Shown piece after piece: positions 1 to 7,676 of a stretch of 19,785 nucleotides of DNA; the first letter of the stretch is position 1; each line of letters opens with the position of its first letter. The translations under genes were made by a program, and so were the position numbers. The notes under the pieces are model-generated. The model saw only the letters and a list, made by a program, of their open reading frames with translations, was not told the origin of the DNA and made no database searches. Source of the DNA: Tatlockia sp. (GTDB taxonomy: Bacteria > Cyanobacteriota > Cyanobacteriia > Cyanobacteriales > Chroococcidiopsidaceae); the NCBI GenBank assembly GCA_013698215.1, contig JACCVJ010000137.1:1-19785 (forward strand). Reading direction: 5' to 3'.

Positions 1-438
1 GGTTTATTAAATATCTTGCAACGTCCTTATTATGGCAAAGACAGCGATTACCGCGACTACAACTTGGCGAAAGACCGCTTATCAATTATTGATGAATTTA
101 TCGATCCGGGTAAATGGTCTAACTTCTGCAACTTGGCGCGGAAAACCTCAGAAAAATTGTTACGCGATCGCACCAGCTTCAGCGAACTATGCCAACAAAG
201 AGCCAAAGTTGCAACTTTAAAACTAGATAACCGCCTCAATCAGCTTCAATTGCGCCTCAACCGAGTATCGGAAGCAACTGCTAATTCTTCTTTACTAGCT
301 GAGGAACTTACCAACGAAACCAACATTAGCCAAGCCTTAGTAGAGGGAATATATCGCCCCCGTCTCAAACTTGATTCGGTAGGATTCATTATTATTTCTG
401 GGCGATCGCCTGCTCAAGAAAATGGAGCGATCGGCTAA
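1..438 (+). CDS. C-terminal end of a probable SNF2-type helicase, DpdE-like (5' truncated by window edge)
   Basis: The frame is open to base 1, so this is the last ~145 codons of a longer gene. A TTG at 16 is only a possible internal start. The visible part is helical and charged: several Arg/Lys-rich stretches (about residues 45-90) look like a coiled coil. It ends in a short hydrophobic strand with the motif RPRLKLDSVGFIIISGRSP. Such a tail, an Arg-rich helix followed by a 'LDSVGFI' strand, fits the C terminus of RapA/SNF2-like proteins, but the helicase motifs lie outside the window. The stop TAA overlaps the next ATG by one base (TAATG), so the downstream helicase is probably translationally coupled. 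The name DpdE is inferred mainly from position directly before a DpdF-like gene; known dpd islands carry an SNF2 protein there. A HIP1 octamer occurs twice inside. Confidence 0.55.
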   Translation, partial: GLLNILQRPYYGKDSDYRDYNLAKDRLSIIDEFIDPGKWSNFCNLARKTSEKLLRDRTSFSELCQQRAKVATLKLDNRLNQLQLRLNRVSEATANSSLLAEELTNETNISQALVEGIYRPRLKLDSVGFIIISGRSPAQENGAIG

Positions 439-2939
439 TGGTTAACTCCTTTCAAGCACTCCAAGACTTTATTCAAACTAGGGATACATCTTTTTCGGGC
501 TTTGAAGCTTGTCATCAACGCTTAATCCATGCTGTTAAGGCTGAGGGAAGAATGCGATCGCCTTCAGATATTGCTTGTTTAGTTCGTCACGCACTCCGGC
601 GAGAAGACCAGTTGCAAGGGGGAGAAGCTTTTATTAAAGTACCTCGAACTCTTACTTATCCTGACCGAGAAACTTGGCAACAAAGCGGCATCAAAATTGT
701 GGGTGAAGGCTCGGACTATTATCTAATTAGCGCCCTTCCTTGGCTACCTGACTGGCTCAATTGTGCTGACGAATCCCCAGAATCCGCCGCCTTTAAAGAG
801 ACTTTACGGCGCAACTACGACCCCGTACCAGGCGATCCGTTTCTCAAGTTAGTTGGCTTGCAAAATTATCGGAGTGCAGCGCAACGCGAGGCAATTCGCG
901 CGGTTTTGACTGCGCCCAAAAATTCGACCCTTGTAATTAATCTCCCTACAGGTTCGGGGAAAAGCCTTTGCGCTCAACTACCTGCTTTAATGCGAAGTCG
1001 TGTGGCTGGTGTCAGTGTAGTAGTTGTCCCAACAACTGCCCTCGCCCTCGATCAAGAACGAGCTTTAGAGCCTTATATCAGTTACCCAACGGCTTATTAT
1101 GGCGATGACTCGGAGCGCGGGATTGTCCGAAGAAAAGAGATGAAAGCTCGGATTCGCCAGGGGACGCAAAGAATTATTTTTACTTCTCCTGAAAGTCTAA
1201 TTGATTCTCTTGCTCCTGCCCTTTATGATGCCGCCCAACAGGGACTATTGCGTTATTTTGTCATCGATGAAGCTCATATGGTGGAACAGTGGGGAGATGG
1301 GTTTCGCCCAGCTTTTCAAGAATTGCCTGCGTTACGCACTGATTTGTTGCGTTTGTCATCATTTAATACTTTATTACTTACTGCAACTTTGACGGCATCT
1401 TGTTTAGATACTCTAGAAACATTATTTGGACAACCCGATGGTTTTCAAGTTGTATCCGCCGTCCAATTGCGTCCAGAACCCGCTTATTGGTTTGCTTGGT
1501 GTGAAACCGAAGAAATAAAGACGCAAAGGCTTTTAGAGGCTGTGTATCACTTGCCCCGTCCTTTGATTATTTATACCAGTACGCGGGAAGATGTCACTCG
1601 ATGGAAAAAGGAATTATCGGCGGCGGGATTTCGGCGCTTTTCCACTATGACGAGCGAATCTACAGCAAAAGAGCGATCGCAACTACTTCAAGATTGGCGC
1701 GATCGCAAAATCGACATTGTAGTTGCAACTTCTGCTTTTGGCTTAGGCGTAGATCAAGCCGATGTCCGCGCTGTCATTCATGCTTGCATTCCTGAAACAA
1801 TCGATCGTTTCTATCAAGAAGTAGGTAGAGGAGGACGCGACGGTAATGCCGCAGTTTCTTTAACTCTACATACTAAGGAAGATCGAATAATCGCTCTTTC
1901 TCTTAACAAGAAATCGACTATTACTATTGAGCGAGGTTTGCAAAGATGGCAGAGTATGTTCGAGCGAAAAATACTTACTGATAATGACAAATTTATTATT
2001 CCTACAAATACTCCTCCTTCTCAAATGCCGGGGGATATCGATATGGATGGCAAAGAAAGTCAAAATTGGAATATTCGCACTTTGACGTTAATGAATCGAG
2101 CAAATTTAATTAAGCTTGATTGGCAAAAGACACCACTAAAAGCTAATTTGGATTCCCAAACATTTGCAGACCCTCGTAATTATCGACTTATCAGCATTAA
2201 AAACGAACATCATCTGTCAAAAGATACTTGGGAAAATCAAGTTGAACCAGTCCGTTTACAGCGCCAATTATGGAGTCATCACAATTTTAAATTAATGTCA
2301 GAAGCATTAAAAACAAATCCACGACGTTGTATTTCCGAAATCTTTGCTGAAGCTTATAGAATTCCTAATCAAGGAACACCATTTGCAAGAAAATCAATTA
2401 TTGTTTCTCGTGCTTGTGGTGGATGTAATTTTTGCAGAAGACTTAAACTTGCACCTTTTTCGGGAATTATGCCTGTACCTATTCCTGTTTGGCAAAATCC
2501 TTACTTTTATATTGAAGAAAAACTTAAATATCTGCTTATAAGAGACAACTTGATCCTAATTTTTTATGATGTAGTTGAACAAAGTAAATGGGAATTGCAG
2601 CGCAATAAATTGATTAACTGGCTAATTGCTCAAGGCATTATTAATATTGTTGTTTCAAAGGAGCAACAAGATGCTTTTATTCAAAAAGCTAATTTTCTTA
2701 CTTTTTGGTTTGACATTCATAATTATCAGTTTATAAAAATGCCTCGTGTTCCAACTTTAATCTTTTATTCTCCAGGAGATACCTTGTCTTACAATCCTAA
2801 AAATTACAATCAAGCACCGTGTATTATTTTGCTTCCCATCAATACACCCGATCCTAGTCGAAGCGATCGTAAATTAGTTGATATTTTCTCCGGTCGTATT
2901 TTTTACTTTGAATCATTTTGTACAGAGGTAGGAATATGA
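438..2939 (+). CDS. dpdF: RecQ-like DNA helicase, DpdF-like
   Basis: This superfamily 2 helicase of 833 residues is probably the DpdF component of a 7-deazaguanine DNA modification/restriction island. Seen: Walker A P-T-G-S-G-K-S (residues 170-176), the DEAH box at 277-280, motif III LLLTATLTAS near 315, and motif VI V-G-R-G-G-R-D-G at 462-469, which is RecQ type. A probable zinc site follows, with Cys at 631, 660, 663 and 666 (C-x28-C-x2-C-x2-C). About 165 residues before motif I and about 165 after the zinc site have no motif I recognise. Canonical RecQ proteins are shorter and end in winged-helix/HRDC domains not evident here. ATG at 438 overlaps the previous stop by one base, and the stop overlaps the next ATG by four. 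Base composition drops to AT-rich after about 1860. Helicase assignment is near certain; the DpdF name rests on architecture plus neighbours. Confidence 0.85.
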   Translation: MVNSFQALQDFIQTRDTSFSGFEACHQRLIHAVKAEGRMRSPSDIACLVRHALRREDQLQGGEAFIKVPRTLTYPDRETWQQSGIKIVGEGSDYYLISALPWLPDWLNCADESPESAAFKETLRRNYDPVPGDPFLKLVGLQNYRSAAQREAIRAVLTAPKNSTLVINLPTGSGKSLCAQLPALMRSRVAGVSVVVVPTTALALDQERALEPYISYPTAYYGDDSERGIVRRKEMKARIRQGTQRIIFTSPESLIDSLAPALYDAAQQGLLRYFVIDEAHMVEQWGDGFRPAFQELPALRTDLLRLSSFNTLLLTATLTASCLDTLETLFGQPDGFQVVSAVQLRPEPAYWFAWCETEEIKTQRLLEAVYHLPRPLIIYTSTREDVTRWKKELSAAGFRRFSTMTSESTAKERSQLLQDWRDRKIDIVVATSAFGLGVDQADVRAVIHACIPETIDRFYQEVGRGGRDGNAAVSLTLHTKEDRIIALSLNKKSTITIERGLQRWQSMFERKILTDNDKFIIPTNTPPSQMPGDIDMDGKESQNWNIRTLTLMNRANLIKLDWQKTPLKANLDSQTFADPRNYRLISIKNEHHLSKDTWENQVEPVRLQRQLWSHHNFKLMSEALKTNPRRCISEIFAEAYRIPNQGTPFARKSIIVSRACGGCNFCRRLKLAPFSGIMPVPIPVWQNPYFYIEEKLKYLLIRDNLILIFYDVVEQSKWELQRNKLINWLIAQGIINIVVSKEQQDAFIQKANFLTFWFDIHNYQFIKMPRVPTLIFYSPGDTLSYNPKNYNQAPCIILLPINTPDPSRSDRKLVDIFSGRIFYFESFCTEVGI
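2924..2933 (+). promoter_or_regulatory. Strong ribosome binding site deciding the dpdG start
   Basis: The run AGAGGTAGGA lies just before the ATG at 2936, inside the end of dpdF. It supports the ATG at 2936 rather than the in-frame TTG at 2918, which has no such site. Together with the ATGA overlap it indicates translational coupling. Confidence 0.6.
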
Positions 2940-3829
2940 GCGTATTAAAAACATCTTTAGCCAACCCTAGCAGGATGCAAGGACTATTTAGATACTTACT
3001 TTATGCTAAAGATCAGAGAGAAAAAAAAGAGATTTTAGAGCAAGTTCTTTCTCCTGATAAATTAGTTGAAGGTAAAACTTCTCCGCGTCCAATGTTCCGC
3101 GCAGCGCTTGGTGAAAGCTTAAAATGTCGCCTATTGATAGAAGAAGATACTTATATCTCTATTAATCCCAACTTACCAGAAGAAGTTAGAAGTGTTGAAT
3201 CTGGTACTCAGCTATTACCAAACACATTGTCTAACTTATTTTTTGCTTCAGATAACGAAGATGAAAAAGATTTTGGCTATGATTGTGCTTGGTATTTAGC
3301 ACAAGACATATATGATACGTCTGGAACATGGCAAGAAATAGAAGAAGAAGTTTATGAACAAGAAGTTGGAGAATTTTTGAAGTTATCTAGCGATCGCCTT
3401 TTCGATCAAGTAAGAGACTGGATGTGTTATTTAGGTTTTGCTTGGAGTCATAAAATTAAAGATAGCAACAAAACTAAAAGAGTATTAGTTCCAGATCCTA
3501 CAGTTTATATAAGACGTAATCTCGGCTTGTTATTTAATAAACAGACTGATGAGAAGATGTTAATCAATGAATTTATAAACAGACTAGCAATAAAATGTCC
3601 GTTATTTGAAACCGGGAAGTTTAGAGAAGCTGTTGAAGCAAATATTGGTTTGCTCCCAACTAATTATTTATCAAAATCTACAGCTTTTGCTTTATTTCGT
3701 TTACAAGATGAAGGTTGCATCAAATTAATTAGAGAATCGGATGCAGATTTAATGCTTTTACCAAAAGCGAACGAGCGCATTGATGACGATGGACGAATTT
3801 CTCATATTATGTATTGTGGTAAATCATGA
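2936..3829 (+). CDS. dpdG: DpdG-like protein, probable winged-helix subunit of the Dpd restriction module
   Basis: The product is 297 residues from ATG 2936, which overlaps the dpdF stop as ATGA; an in-frame TTG at 2918 would add six residues but lacks a ribosome binding site. No catalytic motif is visible. The N-terminal ~75 residues (SRMQGLFRYLLYAK, then helices and a short strand pair around LLIEEDTYISINPNLPEE) read like a winged-helix fold. The middle is strongly acidic (about 100-150), and a second helical block near 255-290 (STAFALFRLQDEGCIKLI) again resembles a winged helix. Members of the DpdG family are about this size and sit between dpdF and dpdH, as here. The stop overlaps the next start by four bases. 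Its biochemical role in the Dpd complex is not known to me, so I call it only a structural or DNA-binding partner by inference. Confidence 0.72.
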   Translation: MSVLKTSLANPSRMQGLFRYLLYAKDQREKKEILEQVLSPDKLVEGKTSPRPMFRAALGESLKCRLLIEEDTYISINPNLPEEVRSVESGTQLLPNTLSNLFFASDNEDEKDFGYDCAWYLAQDIYDTSGTWQEIEEEVYEQEVGEFLKLSSDRLFDQVRDWMCYLGFAWSHKIKDSNKTKRVLVPDPTVYIRRNLGLLFNKQTDEKMLINEFINRLAIKCPLFETGKFREAVEANIGLLPTNYLSKSTAFALFRLQDEGCIKLIRESDADLMLLPKANERIDDDGRISHIMYCGKS

Positions 3830-6800
3830 CTTTTCAAAACTTTGTTTGCTGGAATTTCGATGGAGTTCAGCGCGTGATGAACGTGGAAGCAACCCAACCC
3901 CCAGATTATGTATTTTTAGCAACTCATCACCCGGTGGCGATGAAAAAAGGAGAACTTATAAAGAGTAGGACAGAATTTTTTTATAACGAACAGGACTTTT
4001 TAAAAGACTTTTTAGCAACTCAAGACTTTGCTTTTGTACCAGTTTTAGGTACTTCAGGTACAGGAAAATCGCACCTAATTCGATGGTTAGCAGCAAATAT
4101 TAAATTGACAGATAAACGCAAAGTTTTACTAATTCCTAAAATTGGGACGAATTTAAAAGACATTATCGAGATGATTCTTAGTCTTGAAGGAACAGAAAGC
4201 GAAAAGTTTGCAGAATATCACCAACGAATAAGACGCGCTACAAGCACGTTAACCCAATCGCAAGCACGGGAACAACTGTTAAACCAACTAGCGATCGCAG
4301 TAGGTACAAATAGTCAGCGCGATCGCTCTAAACTTACGGATATACAAGAATATTTGATTGATGAACTTAGTTCGCTACTATACGATCCTTTCTTCCGAGA
4401 AAAATGGCTAAAAAAGGACGGTATTATTCATCGCTTAATTGTGCATACACTCGGACAGCACAATACCCTAGAAATTGTTGAAGAAAGGCGACAATTTTCT
4501 CTTAATGACTTACCTTTAAGTATTTCTGATTGGCAGAAAGCTGGAGAAAAAGCCCGCGAGTTTTACGCTACCCTTATTGGTGATGATGGCATACAAAAAG
4601 CAACAGTAGAATGGTTAAACTTTCACCTTGACGAAGCTATTACTCAGGTATTAAGTCTAGGTAGAGAAGACTTACAAAGGCTAATGCGTGAAGTCCGCGA
4701 AACTTTAGCAGAACAAGATATTGAACTGGTGCTATTAATCGAAGATTTTGCTAAATTGCAGGGTATAGATCGAGAAGTGTTAGAGGCAGTTTTAGCACGA
4801 CCTCAACAACCTGGAAGCAAGCCTTTATGTGCGATCAGAACTGCTTTAGCTTGTACAACAGGGTACTTTGATAATCTCATTGATACAGTGCAGCAACGAA
4901 TCACTTTTAGTATTAACTTAGATGTTGGAGCAGTTGGCGATAACTCGCAGGTTACTGAAGCAGCTATACAGCAGTTTGTAGTTCGGTATCTTAATGCAGT
5001 TCGTGTAGAAGACAAAGAACTTATTAGCTGGGCAAATAGTGTAGATGAAGACAAAGAACATACAACTGAAAAACCAAATTTCTGCGAAGAATGCGAACAT
5101 CGTCTAGCTTGTCATGCTGGTTTTGGTTCAATGAATGGAATAGGGCTTTATCCCTTTACACCCAACGCTTTAAAGCAAATGTTGCATCGAGTTAATCCGG
5201 GAGACTTTAATCCTAGAGTTTTAATTAAAGATGTCCTTAAACATACTCTAGAAAATTCTATTGATGAGATTCAGCAAGGGTATTTTCCTACAGCTTCATT
5301 GCAAAAACATTTTGGTAATAAAAGGCTTAATGCTATAGTTCAAGATAATATTAGAATCAAAGATCCTTTAAATTACTCCCGCCGTGAGATTTTAATTGAT
5401 TTATGGACTGACAGCTATACACTTGTCGATTTACCTAACGAAATTCATACTGCTTTCAATCTTTTGCCTTTGGGAGTTGGCATACAAAAAATAGAAAAAA
5501 TTAAGCCAATTGAATCCAAACCATCTTCAGAAATAGAAAACTTAATCCCTGATACACTAGCAATTCAATTAGCAATTCTTGACAAATGGAATAACAAAGA
5601 AATTCTCCTTCAAGATGTTGAAAAACTTATTCGTGAGTTTATTTATCCTGCGGTTGTGGAGAGAATCGAATGGGATACAGAAATGTTACTAAAAGGAAGT
5701 TTTACGGGTAGTGGTGGTAAATTATTTCAGCAAAGAAACGTAGTTGCTCATAACCCAAAAGTTACGAGAAGGGAGAACGCGGGAATTGTTTTATCTCTCC
5801 CTTTAAATCCTGATGATGAAAAAGAGTTTCGAGAAACTGCGATCGCATTTCAAGGAATTTTGCAGTACAAACATTACAAACACTGGAAGTTTCCTAATGG
5901 CGATCGCTACTTCCGCGCTTATGCTAGTCAACTAGAACGCTGGAGTCAATATATTGTCGAGGAAATTCGCCGCCGTCCTAGAGAAAATGGTGAGGTTTGG
6001 AATCCTGTACCCGCTACTGTAGAATTATTGGCGATCGCAGCACGAATGTCGGGACATTCTACCAGTTTCCCTGAAGATATAATTAATGCTTTGTTTTTAG
6101 ATTTAGAAGACAAAGACGAAGAAAATCGTACTAAAACCTGGAAAGAGTTGTTTAAGTCTCTACAAAAAAATCGTGACAAGTTATTAGAAATTGTCAAGAG
6201 TAGAATTGCTTGTAGTAAAGGTAATAGCAATACATTTCAAATTATCGATGCTGTTCAAATTCTTGCGCCTTTAAAAAGTATTTGCCAAGATTGGCAACTC
6301 AAATCAGAGATTCCTAACGATTTAAACACAGAATATCAAGTAATCAAAGATATCCGGCAAAAGGTAGATGAATTATTGCTAACCGCAATTGAGGAAGAAT
6401 GCGATCGCCAATTTGGAGTCTATAAGCGTTTAATTGAGGAGTTTGGCGAAGAAATTAACAAGAAAGATGTAATTGATATTGTCAAGCAGGCAAAAGAAAA
6501 GGCAAGAGAAGCAGGGGTTTTTGGCGAAAGAAATGCAGAAAATTTGACTATTGTGATAGATCAATTTTACAAGACTCGTTTTGGCGGATACACCGACGCA
6601 ATGAAGCGCATACAAACTGAAATTGAAAAAACAGAATATTCACCTACTAAGTTATTGCAACATTTAAGTGGAAATAATCAAAAAGCTATGAATGATACTT
6701 CAGAGTTTCTAAAAGTAACTAATAGCTTTTTAGATACATCTATAAATGAGGCACAAGAAAAAATCGAACAACTTAAATCAACGGAAAGTGCAACTGTAGA

Positions 6801-6870
6801 ATCTCATCTAACAGCTATTGAAAGCGGCTTATCCAAGTTACAGCGTTTGCTTACAGAAATTAAAGGATAA
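3826..6870 (+). CDS. dpdH: Large P-loop ATPase, DpdH-like
   Basis: This 1,014-residue protein has an N-terminal ATPase domain and a long helical C-terminal part. Seen: Walker A G-T-S-G-T-G-K-S at 75-82 followed by HLIRWLAANI, and a Walker B-like LVLLIEDFA with acidic E306-D307. A Cys cluster, C420-x2-C423-x5-C429-H430, may bind metal. The last ~200 residues are rich in Glu/Lys heptads (EEINKKDVIDIVKQAKEKARE and onward) and are probably coiled coil. The GTGKSHLIRWL style of Walker A resembles the large STAND/AAA-like ATPases of phage-defence systems such as PglY/BrxC, though I cannot align them here. ATG at 3826 overlaps dpdG by four bases, and the next gene begins five bases after the stop. 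HIP1 octamers occur at least six times inside, so the gene is not a very recent import. The ATPase call is firm; the DpdH name rests on size, order and the FLATHHPVAM-type N terminus. Confidence 0.78.
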   Translation: MTFQNFVCWNFDGVQRVMNVEATQPPDYVFLATHHPVAMKKGELIKSRTEFFYNEQDFLKDFLATQDFAFVPVLGTSGTGKSHLIRWLAANIKLTDKRKVLLIPKIGTNLKDIIEMILSLEGTESEKFAEYHQRIRRATSTLTQSQAREQLLNQLAIAVGTNSQRDRSKLTDIQEYLIDELSSLLYDPFFREKWLKKDGIIHRLIVHTLGQHNTLEIVEERRQFSLNDLPLSISDWQKAGEKAREFYATLIGDDGIQKATVEWLNFHLDEAITQVLSLGREDLQRLMREVRETLAEQDIELVLLIEDFAKLQGIDREVLEAVLARPQQPGSKPLCAIRTALACTTGYFDNLIDTVQQRITFSINLDVGAVGDNSQVTEAAIQQFVVRYLNAVRVEDKELISWANSVDEDKEHTTEKPNFCEECEHRLACHAGFGSMNGIGLYPFTPNALKQMLHRVNPGDFNPRVLIKDVLKHTLENSIDEIQQGYFPTASLQKHFGNKRLNAIVQDNIRIKDPLNYSRREILIDLWTDSYTLVDLPNEIHTAFNLLPLGVGIQKIEKIKPIESKPSSEIENLIPDTLAIQLAILDKWNNKEILLQDVEKLIREFIYPAVVERIEWDTEMLLKGSFTGSGGKLFQQRNVVAHNPKVTRRENAGIVLSLPLNPDDEKEFRETAIAFQGILQYKHYKHWKFPNGDRYFRAYASQLERWSQYIVEEIRRRPRENGEVWNPVPATVELLAIAARMSGHSTSFPEDIINALFLDLEDKDEENRTKTWKELFKSLQKNRDKLLEIVKSRIACSKGNSNTFQIIDAVQILAPLKSICQDWQLKSEIPNDLNTEYQVIKDIRQKVDELLLTAIEEECDRQFGVYKRLIEEFGEEINKKDVIDIVKQAKEKAREAGVFGERNAENLTIVIDQFYKTRFGGYTDAMKRIQTEIEKTEYSPTKLLQHLSGNNQKAMNDTSEFLKVTNSFLDTSINEAQEKIEQLKSTESATVESHLTAIESGLSKLQRLLTEIKG

Positions 6871-6875
6871 ATATT

Positions 6876-7580
6876 ATGCTGACCGATAGAGCGAAACAAT
6901 TGATTGAGCTTTCCGAGGAAAAAATTAAACTTCAGAAGTATGCAAGTCAACTTGATAGTTTTAAAACTAGACAACAACAAGTTGAAAAGGCAGTATCAGA
7001 TATACTTCCTTTTGCAAATACCTTAAGAGTGTTTCGTCAAAAAAACATTATTGATTGCGATGTTGTGCAAAAAGTAGAGCAGCTTTTGCATTCTGTCAAG
7101 TTAAGATTAGATAACTTTAAAGAATCTCCAGAATGGATCATCGATTCTCGAAATTTTGACGGAAATATCTTAGAGAGAAGTATCAAAGGTATAACAAACG
7201 AACTACATGAGCAGCTAACCCAAGCTTGGAAAAGTTACCTAGCTCAAAAAATGCCTAGCACTAATCAGGAAATGCTTAATCTTTTAGTGAAAATTGACGA
7301 ATTTAAACCAACGATTCAAGGGATTAGATATTTAAACGACCAAATACAACGCCAAAAACTTCCGCAAACTTCTGAGGAATTTGAGAAGACAGAGCTATCA
7401 ATAGACCGATTGAGAGAACATTGGCATAGCTTAAGTTCTGATGAAGTCCCAGAAACTGTATTGCGTTTTCTTAAAGATGCTGTTGACTTCGGAGCGCCGC
7501 TTAATCTCCTAACTATAGAAGTTCGTGATTGGCTTGATCGTCACGGGATATCTGACAGTTTACGAATTCACTTGACTTAG
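6876..7580 (+). CDS. Coiled-coil protein at the dpdI position, function unknown
   Basis: The product is 234 residues. Residues 5-60 (LIELSEEKIKLQKYASQL and following) and about 145-190 form amphipathic charged helices, very probably coiled coil. There is no signal peptide, no membrane segment, no Cys cluster and no nucleotide-binding motif. The ATG lies five bases after the dpdH stop, so it must be co-transcribed and probably works with the ATPase, whose own C terminus is also coiled coil; a physical partnership is a fair inference. In described Dpd islands an uncharacterised gene called dpdI follows dpdH, but I cannot confirm homology by eye, so no symbol is given. It is the last gene of the operon. 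No dpdJ helicase or phospholipase-D-like dpdK follows; a bidirectional hairpin and an unrelated convergent gene do. Confidence 0.65.
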   Translation: MLTDRAKQLIELSEEKIKLQKYASQLDSFKTRQQQVEKAVSDILPFANTLRVFRQKNIIDCDVVQKVEQLLHSVKLRLDNFKESPEWIIDSRNFDGNILERSIKGITNELHEQLTQAWKSYLAQKMPSTNQEMLNLLVKIDEFKPTIQGIRYLNDQIQRQKLPQTSEEFEKTELSIDRLREHWHSLSSDEVPETVLRFLKDAVDFGAPLNLLTIEVRDWLDRHGISDSLRIHLT

Positions 7581-7628
7581 TAAATTTCGATTGGTGGTGC
7601 TGTGATTAAATTGCCATTCATCGCTAAC

Positions 7629-7676
7629 AACTAAGTAAAAACTCGCTACCGACAAGGGACGAGTTGTTACTTAGTT
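7629..7676. terminator. Bidirectional hairpin terminator between the Dpd operon and the M16 pair
   Basis: AACTAAGTAA (7629-7638) pairs perfectly with TTACTTAGTT (7667-7676). After one mismatch AACTCG (7640-7645) pairs with CGAGTT (7660-7665), leaving a 14-base loop. The outer arms are A-rich on the left and T-rich on the right. The hairpin lies between convergent genes and includes the stop codon of the minus-strand peptidase. It could stop transcription in both directions, though the stem is not very GC-rich. Confidence 0.6.

Noticed and set aside
2918..2935. TTG at 2918 as the dpdG start
   Set aside because: The ATG at 2936 has a strong ribosome binding site and the ATGA overlap; the extra six residues overlap that site.
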